From G963556115 sp963677015 (GTDB lineage Bacteria > Planctomycetota > SZUA-567): a stretch of 64,000 nt of DNA. Where the stretch lies: contig OY781533.1 of the NCBI GenBank assembly GCA_963677015.1, forward strand, positions 1,302,001 to 1,366,000, given 5' to 3'. The position numbers and the translations under genes were made by a program. Positions 36,608 to 45,344 of the stretch are shown piece after piece. The notes under the pieces are model-generated. The model worked only from the letters and a program-made list of their open reading frames with translations, made no database searches and was not told where the DNA came from. The stretch's first letter is position 1; each line of letters opens with the position of its first letter.

Positions 36608-36627
36608 CATCCGTATCTAAACGGATG
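36608..36627 (+). other. small hairpin in the operon leader
   Basis: CATCCG (36608-36613) and CGGATG (36622-36627) flank an 8-base loop shortly before the thioredoxin-like gene. A second weak hairpin (AGCATC/GGTGCT) lies upstream. They may stabilise or attenuate the transcript; no known riboswitch is recognised. Confidence 0.35.
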
Positions 36628-36652
36628 GATATCACAACGTGGAGATTTTATA

Positions 36653-37381
36653 ATGAAACAACTGAAATATATTTGTGTCGTCCTTTTCGCATGCATTTCT
36701 ACAACTCTTTATGCCGGCAGTTCAGATCTGGAAAGCTTTATCCAGGATAACGGCTCCAAGAGTATTTTTACCGCCGTAATCTTTTATGATAAAGCGGATT
36801 CTGCTGATTATAAGGCTATGGCTGCAACTGCAAAGCAGTTTGTGAATGATAATTCAAGAAGAGTCGTGCTGCGCGAAGTGGCAGCAGATTCAGCCGGAGC
36901 CGCATCACTGGTAGAGAAATATCGTTTACTGCGTGCACCAATGCCGCTACTTCTCGTCTTCGCTCCTAATGGAGCAATTACCCGTGGTTACGCCAAGAAG
37001 GTTGAACTTGCAAAACTTCAGACATCGCTGGTAGGACCTATAGAGCAGAAACTGATTAAGTACATGCAGCAGCGTAAGCCGGTAGTTATTAGAATTCCCG
37101 GAAAATCGGCTGAGGAGAATACCGATTTCAATACTGCAATCAGTGATTTTGAGAAGCTGCGCGGGTTTAAACCAGAGGTGCTGGAAGTGACCGCATTGAG
37201 TAAGGATGACAAGAAACTTGAGAAAAAGTATGGACTCAATATTTATTCAGGAAAGGCTCAAACTGTGGTACTCACTACAGCCGGTACTGTTGCCGGTTCA
37301 TTTAGCGGAAAGGTTTCTGCAGAGGATATATCTGAAGCATTGAAGAATGCCGGAAGCAGCTGCTGCGCCAATAATTCCTAA
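36653..37381 (+). CDS. exported tandem thioredoxin-fold protein without a CxxC site
   Basis: A 242-residue protein with a signal peptide ending near LYAGSSD. Residues about 30-115 look like a thioredoxin fold (FTAVIFYDKADSADYKAMAA, then LRAPMPLLLVFAPNG with the cis-Pro), but the position of the CxxC active site reads YDKADS, so it is not a classical oxidoreductase. A second, weaker alpha-beta unit follows (KPVVIRIPGKS...). The chain ends in SSCCANNS, its only Cys residues. The gene lies 20 bases before the permease. Thioredoxin-like proteins accompany FtsX transporters in the Campylobacter p19 iron operon, a possible analogue. Confidence 0.72.
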   Translation: MKQLKYICVVLFACISTTLYAGSSDLESFIQDNGSKSIFTAVIFYDKADSADYKAMAATAKQFVNDNSRRVVLREVAADSAGAASLVEKYRLLRAPMPLLLVFAPNGAITRGYAKKVELAKLQTSLVGPIEQKLIKYMQQRKPVVIRIPGKSAEENTDFNTAISDFEKLRGFKPEVLEVTALSKDDKKLEKKYGLNIYSGKAQTVVLTTAGTVAGSFSGKVSAEDISEALKNAGSSCCANNS

Positions 37382-37401
37382 TTGAAAGGAGGACAAGTAT
37401 A

Positions 37402-38601
37402 ATGAATTTGTTTACTATTGTCTGGCGTGAACTCTGGGAGCGGAAGAATCAGCTGGCAACCAGTTTTTTAGCTGTCTCTTTAGGTGCTGCGGCGATTGTT
37501 GCTGTGTATAATATCGCATATTATACCGAGCTGAAGGTAAATAAGGATATGAAGTCTCTTGGCGCTAATGTTCTTATCCTGCCAAAGAATTCTACAGTGT
37601 CGGATTATTATTCTGTTGATATTCAGGGTACAACAATGGATGATTCAATTGTTGATACTATTACAGCGGCCGGGCTCAAGGGGCTTGATAATATGTCTCC
37701 GAAGCTTACATGGAAGACCGATGTTAGCGGAGTGAGTATGCCTATAACCGGAATACTGCCGAAGAATGAGATAGAGGCTAAAGAGATTTGGACAGGGGTG
37801 AAGGCTTTTAATCCCCTGATTAAAATAGATGATATGAATCTGACTGAGGCGGAAACACTTGCCCGCAGGAGGTATGTTCATGAGTTAGGGCGTGATCAGG
37901 TTTTTCTTGGTGTTGACGCTGCGAAAAAACTCGGTAAGGGTAAGGGGGATAAAGTAACAATCGGTGAGCAGAAATTTACAGTGGTCTCAATTTTGCCGGC
38001 TACCGGTACTGTTGATGATGGTAGAATATTTGCACACCTTGATACTGTACAGGAGCTGAGCGGTAAAGGTAGGGTTGTAAGTGTCGTGGAGTTGATGGCT
38101 TGTTGCAGTGATCTACAGCAGGATCTTCTACCAAAACTTGCCCGATTGCTGCCTGATCAGGAGATTATAACTATCAATCAGGTAATAGAAACGCAGGTAA
38201 AAGCCGGGAAGCTGATGCATAATCTGTCAGTACTTTTTCTGGCACTGATGGTTCTGGTCGGGGGCGCTTCAATAGCGACCTATATGTACGCTAATGTACG
38301 TGATCGTCGACGTGAGATAGGTACTATGATGGCACTCGGTGCGCAAAGCTCGGTATTGCAGCAGATTTTCTTGCTGAAAGCTGTGGTTCTTGGTGCAGCT
38401 GGCGGTGTGCTTGGTTATCTGATCGGTACGGTATTGGCGGTATTTTTCGGTCCTGTGCTTGCTGAGGTCCCGGTTCTTCCGCGTCCTGAACTTTTGTTGC
38501 TGTCGGTAGCTGTCTGTATTGTGCTATCACTTCTGGCGAGTTATCTGCCGGCGCGCAGAGCCGCAAGACTGGACCCTTTCACGACTCTCAGGGAGGGATA
38601 A
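37402..38601 (+). CDS. FtsX/MacB-type ABC transporter permease
   Basis: A 399-residue permease of the MacB/LolE/FtsX superfamily. Helix 1 (QLATSFLAVSLGAAAIVAVYN) is followed by a long extracytoplasmic core domain (about residues 45-270). Three C-terminal helices contain the FtsX domain (TYMYANVRDRRREIGTMMALG and ASYLPARRAARLDPFTTLREG). The core domain carries VVELMACCSDLQQ, a vicinal Cys pair unusual for the family. Two chains would pair with two copies of the following ATPase. Such complexes work as mechanical transmission devices or lipid, peptide and metal exporters. Confidence 0.9.
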   Translation: MNLFTIVWRELWERKNQLATSFLAVSLGAAAIVAVYNIAYYTELKVNKDMKSLGANVLILPKNSTVSDYYSVDIQGTTMDDSIVDTITAAGLKGLDNMSPKLTWKTDVSGVSMPITGILPKNEIEAKEIWTGVKAFNPLIKIDDMNLTEAETLARRRYVHELGRDQVFLGVDAAKKLGKGKGDKVTIGEQKFTVVSILPATGTVDDGRIFAHLDTVQELSGKGRVVSVVELMACCSDLQQDLLPKLARLLPDQEIITINQVIETQVKAGKLMHNLSVLFLALMVLVGGASIATYMYANVRDRRREIGTMMALGAQSSVLQQIFLLKAVVLGAAGGVLGYLIGTVLAVFFGPVLAEVPVLPRPELLLLSVAVCIVLSLLASYLPARRAARLDPFTTLREG

Positions 38602-38606
38602 TATAA

Positions 38607-39290
38607 ATGTTTGAATGTAAAAATATAAGTATGCGTTATAGTGTTCGGGGTAGTATGGTCGAAGCGCTGGATGGAGTTTATCTGAAGATTGAGCAGGGTG
38701 AGTCGGTATCTGTAATCGGCCCGAGTGGCAGTGGTAAAAGTACTCTGCTGCTTATCCTAGGTGGAATGCTTTCTCCAACTGCTGGTGAAGTGCTATTTGA
38801 GCAGGAGAATCTTTACCAATATAAACCTGATAAGCGAGCCCAGATACGTGGTGCTAATATGGGGTTCGTATTTCAGACTTTCAATCTGATTCCGTATCTG
38901 AGTGCACTTGAGAATGTAATGCTGCCGCTGCGTCTGAATGAATTTGCACAGATGAGTCCGCGGGATGAGGCGATTAAAGTCCTTGAACGGGTTGAATTGG
39001 GGCATAGACTGGAGCATAAACCGAATGAACTGTCTATCGGTCAGCAGCAGCGCGTAGCGCTGGCACGGATGCTGGTAACAGATCCAAGGGTTATTCTTGC
39101 TGATGAACCTACAGGAAGTCTGGACCCAGAGACGGGCAGGAATATTCTCGATTTTCTGGATGAGCTTAACCGTGAAGAAGGTAAGACGGTAATTATGGTT
39201 ACTCATGATCCGGCTGCAGCTGAACGTGCTGAACGGCGGTTGCGAATTGTTTCCGGTCAGATTGTTGAGGATGATCTGGTCGTTGTGTAA
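38607..39290 (+). CDS. ABC transporter ATP-binding protein (LolD/MacB type)
   Basis: A 227-residue ATPase with Walker A GPSGSGKST, Q-loop FVFQTFNLIPYLSALENVMLP, signature LSIGQQQRVALARML (LSIGQ in place of LSGGQ), Walker B VILADEPTGSLD and switch His in VTHDP. The FNLIPYL context is typical of the LolD/MacB/FtsE group that drives FtsX-type permeases. It begins 5 bases after the permease stop and ends the operon before a strong terminator. Confidence 0.93.
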   Translation: MFECKNISMRYSVRGSMVEALDGVYLKIEQGESVSVIGPSGSGKSTLLLILGGMLSPTAGEVLFEQENLYQYKPDKRAQIRGANMGFVFQTFNLIPYLSALENVMLPLRLNEFAQMSPRDEAIKVLERVELGHRLEHKPNELSIGQQQRVALARMLVTDPRVILADEPTGSLDPETGRNILDFLDELNREEGKTVIMVTHDPAAAERAERRLRIVSGQIVEDDLVVV

Positions 39291-39316
39291 AAGCTTCAGA
39301 CTATAAGTATAATTAT

Positions 39317-39348
39317 GGGAGACCGCTATTTTTAGTGGTCTCCCTTTT
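39317..39348 (+). terminator. Rho-independent terminator of the Cys-rich ABC operon
   Basis: GGGAGACCGCTA (39317-39328) pairs with TAGTGGTCTCCC (39333-39344) with one G-U pair, a TTTT loop and a T tract. Confidence 0.9.
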
Positions 39349-39768
39349 GTATGCAAGTTTTGGGGTTTTGCTGTGATGTAATACAAGCTAGGATGGTTGC
39401 TGGTAATTTAACAGATATTTTCATTAATAATATATTAAGATATTATTTGTTGCTAATACCGATTTTTATTATTCAGGTTTATTAAAATATATGGTAGTAT
39501 ACAATGAGGTGTATAGTAGAAAATTGTGTGGAATAACAATTATAACAATCGTTTGTGTGTATTAACTTTTATTTGCGTTATAGCATATAGATATACAGGT
39601 ACCGGTACTTAGGGTTTATTGATTTTAAATTGTCTGGTTGTTTATCAGTAATACTTTAAATGTGGCTGTGTTGTTGAATGTTGAAATTGTATTTCGGGTG
39701 AGCACTTGTTAATTAAGTTGCTGAACATCTTATCCGGAACTTTCTGGGTAGAGGCAGGATACTGGATT
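39349..39768. other. AT-rich intergenic region before the PocR kinase
   Basis: About 420 bases. A possible promoter is TTAACT at 39562-39567 with TATAGA at 39586-39591 (18-base spacer). A 10-base palindrome GTACCGGTAC lies at 39599-39608, just downstream of that -10, and could be an operator. No gene is seen. Confidence 0.4.
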
Positions 39769-41904
39769 ATGTTAAAAAAAATGGGTTTTAGTAATAACGA
39801 TGATGATTTTAAAATTCAAGATATAGAGTTTGAAGATTTATTCAATATTGATGATATTCAGAAGTTGCAGGATGAATTTTCTGAGTTGACCGGTGTTGGT
39901 TCACTTATTACTAAACCGGATGGTACTCCTATAACCAGGCCAAGTAATTTTTGCCGGCTTTGTCATAATATTATACGAAATACTGAAAAGGGAGCTGCTA
40001 ACTGTCGAAAATCTGATATTAATATTGGCAAACTTTGTGTTGATGGCCCAACGGTCAAGCAATGTCAGAGTGGTGGACTTTGGGATGCCGGTGCCGGTAT
40101 TACCGCTGGAGGTAAACATATTGCCAGCTGGTTTGTCGGGCAAATTCGGGATAATACGCAGGATGTGGATAATATCTATAAATATGCTTTGGAAATTGGT
40201 GCCGATGCCGATGCAGCTGTCGCTGCTTTTGAAGAGGTAACATATATGCCGCTTGAGCATTTTAAAAGTATTGCGGCGGTGTTGTTCACATTTGCAAATC
40301 TGATGTCGCAGTTGGCGTATCAAAATTTACAGAAATCATTCTTCATTCATGAACACAAGAAAGCTGAAAATGCTTTGCGCGAAAGCGAAGAGCTGTTCCG
40401 TAATATGTTTAATGTGACAAATGATGCTATATTTCTGCATGAAGCGGATGGTTCTATTGTAGATGTCAATGACAGTGCCCTGAAAATGTTTCAGCTCACT
40501 AAAGAGGAATTTTTTAACTGCTCTATACTGGATGATTTATCTGCTCCGAGCGTAACTAGTGAGGATTTGGAGCGTGTTTTAACAGCAGCTAATAACGGTG
40601 AAAATAATGAATTTGAATGGGTTTCAAAGCGCCCGAAAGACGGGAGCCTTTTTCCGACCTGGATAAATTTAAAAAAATTCAAACATCGTAACGGATATCT
40701 GCTGCTGGCGATAGTGCGCGATATGACAGAATCCAAAAGGTCTGAAGAAACCCGTGCTAAGCTTGAGGAACAGCTCAGGCAAAGTCAGAAAATGGATGCT
40801 ATCGGACAGCTTGCCGGAGGGGTGGCGCATGATTTCAACAATATGCTCGGGGGAATCATAGGGGCTGCCGAGGTCTTGAAAGAATTTTTACCTGCTGACG
40901 ATACTGCTCATAAACTGCATCATGTAATTCTGGAGGCTGCTGATAATGCAGCTGCTCTTACCAATAAGCTACTTGTTTTTGCCCGGCATCAGGCAAGTAT
41001 CTCAACATCGGTTAATCTGCATACTATCATTCACGAAACAATCGATATCTTAAAGCGTACACTGGATAAAAAAATAAAAATTACCGATAATCTGCTAGCT
41101 GAATGTGATGTTATTATAGGTGATGCCTCGCAGCTTCAAAGCTCATTAATAAATCTTGCGATTAATTCCTCACATGCTATGCCTGATGGCGGGGAGCTGC
41201 TGATTTCTACCTCTACAATTGAACTTGATGATCTTTATTGTCAGAGCAGTCAGTTCGATCTAACGCCAGGCGAGTATGTTGAGATTGATATACGGGATAC
41301 CGGTTCGGGAATACCTGCGGAAATAGTACCGCGTATTTTTGAACCTTTCTTTACCACTAAAGAGGTTGGTAAGGGAACCGGGCTGGGGCTGGCTGCTGTA
41401 TATGGCACGGTTCGTCAGCATTCAGGATCAATATCGGTTTATAGCGAAGTTGGGAGGGGAACCTGTTTTCATATTTTATTGCCGGTTGATAGAACTCATT
41501 TGGAAACCAAGGCCACTGCTCAGGAAATTATTAGTGGTGAAGGAAATATTCTGGTTGTTGATGATGAATCGGTCATGCGTATAACTGCTGAAGCAATTCT
41601 GGATTATCTTGGTTATACTGTAACGACTGTTGCAAGTGCTAGAGAAGCTATTGATATATTTAGAGAGTCACCGGATAAATTTGATCTGGTGATTCTCGAT
41701 ATGATTATGCCGGAGATGAATGGTAAGGAATGTTATTATGCGCTCAGGCAGTTGAAGTCGGATGTAAAGGTTATTATTTCTTCCGGGTTCACCCGTGAAG
41801 AAGATATCGGTAAATTAAAAGAAGAAGGTCTGGCCGGATTTATCCGAAAGCCATTTCGTACAGTAATGTTGAGTAAACTGGTGGATAATATAATTTCAAA
41901 ATGA
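39769..41904 (+). CDS. PocR-PAS hybrid histidine kinase with receiver domain
   Basis: A 711-residue cytoplasmic signalling protein. The ATG at 39769 is chosen because AGGA lies 9 bases before it. Domains in order: PocR ligand-binding domain (about 20-180, with CRLCHNIIRNTEKGAANCRKSD), PAS (about 200-320), HisKA with phospho-acceptor His354 in GGVAHDFNNML, HATPase (DTGSGIPAE, GTGLGLAAVYG) and a C-terminal receiver with Asp644 in LVILDMIMPEM. PocR domains sense small hydrocarbon derivatives such as propanediol in known cases. No output regulator is adjacent, so its partner is unknown. Confidence 0.9.
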   Translation: MLKKMGFSNNDDDFKIQDIEFEDLFNIDDIQKLQDEFSELTGVGSLITKPDGTPITRPSNFCRLCHNIIRNTEKGAANCRKSDINIGKLCVDGPTVKQCQSGGLWDAGAGITAGGKHIASWFVGQIRDNTQDVDNIYKYALEIGADADAAVAAFEEVTYMPLEHFKSIAAVLFTFANLMSQLAYQNLQKSFFIHEHKKAENALRESEELFRNMFNVTNDAIFLHEADGSIVDVNDSALKMFQLTKEEFFNCSILDDLSAPSVTSEDLERVLTAANNGENNEFEWVSKRPKDGSLFPTWINLKKFKHRNGYLLLAIVRDMTESKRSEETRAKLEEQLRQSQKMDAIGQLAGGVAHDFNNMLGGIIGAAEVLKEFLPADDTAHKLHHVILEAADNAAALTNKLLVFARHQASISTSVNLHTIIHETIDILKRTLDKKIKITDNLLAECDVIIGDASQLQSSLINLAINSSHAMPDGGELLISTSTIELDDLYCQSSQFDLTPGEYVEIDIRDTGSGIPAEIVPRIFEPFFTTKEVGKGTGLGLAAVYGTVRQHSGSISVYSEVGRGTCFHILLPVDRTHLETKATAQEIISGEGNILVVDDESVMRITAEAILDYLGYTVTTVASAREAIDIFRESPDKFDLVILDMIMPEMNGKECYYALRQLKSDVKVIISSGFTREEDIGKLKEEGLAGFIRKPFRTVMLSKLVDNIISK

Positions 41905-41936
41905 TCTTGATATAAGATTCAGGTTATTGAAGTTTG

Positions 41937-41954
41937 GCGGTTTTATAAAACCGC
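41937..41954. other. 18-base perfect palindrome
   Basis: GCGGTTTTATAAAACCGC lies 30 bases after the PocR kinase stop. It could be a weak terminator hairpin (no clear T tract) or a protein site. Confidence 0.4.
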
Positions 41955-42118
41955 TGATATATATTTCAGAGTTATTGTACTGATATTTTGGTGAGATTAA
42001 CTCAATGCCTGAAATTAAATGAAGATATATGATATTTTCTATATTTATTTTATCCCTGTTTCCTAATAATTCTGCGGTTAAATTGTCAGCGAGTGATATA
42101 ATTGATTCACCTGTAGCG

Positions 42119-42616
42119 TTAGATAAAATTACTGTGCAGAATTTTAATTGCCTGCTGTTTTACAGCTTTATCTGTCATTATAAGGTGGCAAATCTCCGAC
42201 CATCTTAAATATTTTCCGGTTTTCTTGGCGAATACTTTGACAAATTCAATCCGTACTTTGAACGGGTTGTATTTACTGAATAAATTTATAAAACGTAATA
42301 CTTCAAGGCTGCCAACATGGAAATATTCTGCAACAGTCATAGAACTTCTGATAATTTCAATTGCCCCAAGACTTTTGGCAGCACCGAACTGCTGTTCAGA
42401 TTCAATATATTTCATAAGTGATTGTACATTGTGCCACTCTAATCCGGTTTTCCGCGCCAGAGAGAAAATTTCACGTATTGCCGCTTCGGTTATGCAGGCT
42501 TTTTTATTCCAGAATGCTGCTATTTCCATGAATGCCGTTGGTTCCAGATTAAAGTCATTGGCAAGCCCAATCGCTATATATATTGAATGATCTATTTCTG
42601 TTGGCGTTGTCTTCAT
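42119..42616 (-). CDS. unrecognised helical protein
   Basis: A 165-residue protein with no signal peptide, membrane helix or Cys-metal motif; the sequence predicts mostly alpha helix. Phrases such as KYLRWSEICHLI and SGLAR-like helices do not recall a family. It is transcribed towards the PocR kinase from a near-consensus promoter about 55 bases upstream, which argues that it is a real gene. The cell role is unknown. Confidence 0.6.
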   Translation of the reverse strand: MKTTPTEIDHSIYIAIGLANDFNLEPTAFMEIAAFWNKKACITEAAIREIFSLARKTGLEWHNVQSLMKYIESEQQFGAAKSLGAIEIIRSSMTVAEYFHVGSLEVLRFINLFSKYNPFKVRIEFVKVFAKKTGKYLRWSEICHLIMTDKAVKQQAIKILHSNFI

Positions 42617-42670
42617 TATCTTCTCTCTTGCTTAATATTTATTTGTATTTTTAACTGTTGTTTAAAACAA

Positions 42671-42699
42671 ATATTATCATAAATTTACATATATGTCAA
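42671..42699 (-). promoter_or_regulatory. sigma-70 promoter for the 165-residue protein
   Basis: On the minus strand TTGACA (42699-42694) and TAATAT (42676-42671) are separated by 17 bases. Confidence 0.7.
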
Positions 42700-43161
42700 T
42701 AAATATTGCATTTTAAGGAGTGTAATTCAAGGTGTGTATGTTGTTTTATGTGCGCAATATGCTGGTATGACTATGGTTGTAAATCTGTTTGAAGTTGATA
42801 TTTAAATATTGATTACCGGCATATAACCGTTTGGCTGACACAAAGTTTTAAAGAAATTAAAATATCGTACTAATTTTATATCTGTTATAAAATATGTTTA
42901 GATATGACTGTATGTCTTTACTGGTACAGCGGTTAAATCTATGATAGACTGTTTTGGGTGTGGTTGCTGTTTTGAGAGGGCTCTCTGCTTATTCGGCGTA
43001 AAGTTATTGACGAATGCTGAGGAAATGGCTTATTATGTGAAAAAATCCTGTGTATATTGAAATTATGGACAATATAAGGGTGCCATAGAACTGCGGTAAG
43101 CAGAATGTATGATTATACGGATAAGTTAATAATAAGTATCAGTACTCAGTTGGAAAGACGT
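42700..43161. other. AT-rich region without a recognised gene
   Basis: About 460 bases between two small leftward genes. No ORF of convincing quality, tRNA or terminator hairpin is seen. The more GC-balanced stretch at about 42950-43130 could hide a small RNA, but I find no diagnostic structure. Confidence 0.35.
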
Positions 43162-43389
43162 TCAGGCGTAAGTATCAATAATTTGTTGGGCTGTTGCCAT
43201 TTTTTGTTCGGTGAACTGGGTCTGAAGTCCGCTTTCGATAAGCTTCAGTGCCATATCTCCCTGAATTTCTACTGAATCTTTGAGAACACCTACGATACCA
43301 CCGCCGCTTGAGGAACTGGTGTCTGTCGCCATTTCGGCAGAACTGACGGTTGGCTGATAGGTTTGTGCAGATACGGTTGAAACATCCAT
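43162..43389 (-). CDS. small Ser/Gln-rich protein, family unknown
   Basis: A 75-residue protein with a clear GGAG ribosome binding site 6 bases before the ATG. The first half is Ser/Thr-rich with a flexible SSSSGGG stretch; the second half (LKDSVEIQGDMALKLIESGL) predicts amphipathic helices ending IIDTYA. The overall look recalls small putative motility proteins (YjfB-like), but similarity is too slight to assign. No signal peptide or Cys. Confidence 0.55.
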   Translation of the reverse strand: MDVSTVSAQTYQPTVSSAEMATDTSSSSGGGIVGVLKDSVEIQGDMALKLIESGLQTQFTEQKMATAQQIIDTYA

Positions 43390-43537
43390 GTTATTCTCCG
43401 TTATTTTGCTATAGACTATAGAATTATCCTTTTATTAACGGCTGAAGAAGCTAAATCTTTAATATAAAATATTATTTTTTTATATGGTTATATTTGTATC
43501 TGCATTAATGGTTGCTCATTATGGTCTTAAAACATGT

Positions 43538-44263
43538 TTATTCTGGAGCTATTTCAGGAATCTCATTTATCTTAGAGGCTTCTGTTAGGTTAAAAGGTCC
43601 AATTCGAGTGCGGGTAAGCGTGGTCATTGTAGCAAAGCAGCCGAGACTTCGGCCGAAATCGTCGATAAGTGTACGTATATAGAATCCTTTGCTTACAGCG
43701 ACTTTTATCTGACCTTCAATACCATTGAAATTGAGTAGTTCCAGATTATAGGTTTCTACTGACCGTGGTTCACGTTCAACTGTCTCACCGGCGCGGGCTA
43801 GTTCATAGAGCTTTTTGCCGTTTTTCTTCAGGGCACTGTACATTGGCGGCAGCTGCTGGATTTTACCGCGAAATTTGTCCAGAGTGTTGCTGAGCTGCTC
43901 AGTAGTGACTGGTAGTGCCGCGTCTGCAGCTTTTTCTGTGATTTTGCCGGTGATGTCCTGTGTATCTGTGGCGCAGCCAAGTTTGAAACCGGCGATATAC
44001 TCTTTGTCAAAGTCCTGCATGGCGTCGAATAGACGAGTGGCATTGCCGGCAAAAATAAGCAGCAGTCCTTCTGCCAGCGGATCCAGTGTCCCGCCGTGGC
44101 CGACACGTCTCAGATGCAGAAGTCGCCGCATCTTGGCGACAACATCGTGACTTGTCCAGCCTGATTCCTTGTTAAGCAGAAAAATCCCCGGAATTTTACC
44201 GATTAATGCTTTTGGATCAGCTTTAAAGGTTGCCAGCAGCTCTGGAAAAGGTATACTTTGCAA
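43538..44263 (-). CDS. truB: tRNA pseudouridine-55 synthase
   Basis: Makes pseudouridine 55 in the T loop of tRNAs. The catalytic motif is VGHGGTLDPLAEGLLLI, with Gly where most TruB proteins have Thr (GHTGTLDP) but the nucleophilic Asp kept. Also present are LLNKESGWTSHDVV at the N-terminus, DKEYIAGFKLG, YSALKKNGKKLYELARAGE, and the KGFYIRTLIDDFG strand. The 241-residue length is that of a TruB without the C-terminal PUA domain of larger forms. Confidence 0.93.
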   Translation of the reverse strand: MQSIPFPELLATFKADPKALIGKIPGIFLLNKESGWTSHDVVAKMRRLLHLRRVGHGGTLDPLAEGLLLIFAGNATRLFDAMQDFDKEYIAGFKLGCATDTQDITGKITEKAADAALPVTTEQLSNTLDKFRGKIQQLPPMYSALKKNGKKLYELARAGETVEREPRSVETYNLELLNFNGIEGQIKVAVSKGFYIRTLIDDFGRSLGCFATMTTLTRTRIGPFNLTEASKINEIPEIAPE

Positions 44264-44365
44264 ACGTTTCTCCTTACGGGATAATTAAGTCTAGTGTTTT
44301 GTGAATATAATGTTATAATTAAATAGCCGGAATTTGCAAGGGATTATAGTTTATGATAGGAATTT

Positions 44366-45310
44366 ATGTCTGAAGTTAAACGGGTTGACCTGAGTATAAT
44401 TATAATTAATTTCAATACCGGTTCTCTGGTCTGTGATTGTCTGGAGTCGCTCCCTTGCGGGGCAAAACGTTACAGTTACCGGGTAATAGTTGTTGATAAC
44501 GGTTCGTCTGATGATTCTGTAGCATTGGTTCGTCAGCGTTTTCCCGGGGTGACGGTTATTGAGAACGGTCGTAATCTCGGCTTTGCTGCTGCAAATAATA
44601 TCGCTCTGGAGCAGGCAGAGAGTGAATACTATCTGTTGTTGAATTCAGATACAGTGATGTGTGAGGGTACGATTGACCGGGTGCTTGATTTTATGGCGCA
44701 GGAGGAAGATTGTGGTTTCGCCAGTCCGCAGCTGCTCAATCGTGACGGGTCACTGCAGAATACGGCGGCTAATTTTCCGACACTGCTTACCGAACTGAGC
44801 AATAAAAGCCTGCTGCGATTATTTTTTCCTTCAAAGTATTATAAGAAGAAGCTGGCAGCGGAAGCACCCTTGGCGGTTGAATCGCTTGTTGGTGCCGCCC
44901 TGTTTGTAAAAGAGAAGATGACCGGACAGGTTGGATTCTATGATAACGGTTACTTTTTCTTTCTGGAGGAGACAGACTGGTGTCAGAGAGGTTTGGAGCA
45001 GGGTTGGAAGTCCTATCTTGTACCGGATGCTGCTATCTATCACCTGCAGGGACAGACAGCAAAGCAGGTGCCGTTTGCGGTGCGTATTGAGTACTGGCGC
45101 AGTCGGTATCATTATTTTAAACAGCGTTTTTCATGGTGGGTTTTTGCAGTGCTGGTTGTCGGGTTACTCGTAAAAAATACGGTAAATCTGCTGTTGAACT
45201 TGCTTGCAGCTCCTTTTTCAGTAAAATCAAGGCATAAGTTTAAACTGTCGCTTCATATTTTTAAATGGCATATCTTGGGATTGCCGGCTGGTATGGGGCT
45301 CAGTGAATAA
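44366..45310 (+). CDS. GT2 glycosyltransferase, rhamnosyltransferase-like
   Basis: A 314-residue GT-A enzyme: LSIIIINFNTGSLVCDCL, VIVVDNGSSDDSV, NLGFAAANNIAL, LLLNSDTVM (DxD-like), and FFFLEETDWCQRG, the usual WbbL-type pattern. A C-terminal hydrophobic segment (WWVFAVLVVGLLVKNTVNLLL) probably anchors it to the inner membrane. Likely a cell-envelope polysaccharide enzyme; sugar and acceptor are not determinable. It lies 34 bases before the pseudouridine synthase gene. Confidence 0.87.
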   Translation: MSEVKRVDLSIIIINFNTGSLVCDCLESLPCGAKRYSYRVIVVDNGSSDDSVALVRQRFPGVTVIENGRNLGFAAANNIALEQAESEYYLLLNSDTVMCEGTIDRVLDFMAQEEDCGFASPQLLNRDGSLQNTAANFPTLLTELSNKSLLRLFFPSKYYKKKLAAEAPLAVESLVGAALFVKEKMTGQVGFYDNGYFFFLEETDWCQRGLEQGWKSYLVPDAAIYHLQGQTAKQVPFAVRIEYWRSRYHYFKQRFSWWVFAVLVVGLLVKNTVNLLLNLLAAPFSVKSRHKFKLSLHIFKWHILGLPAGMGLSE

Positions 45311-45344
45311 TAAATTCAGCGAAAGGTAAACAAAGGTATTCTGG

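Noticed and set aside
42700..43161. Possible structured RNA (6S, tmRNA or SRP type)
   Set aside because: I could not find the diagnostic pairings or conserved loops.
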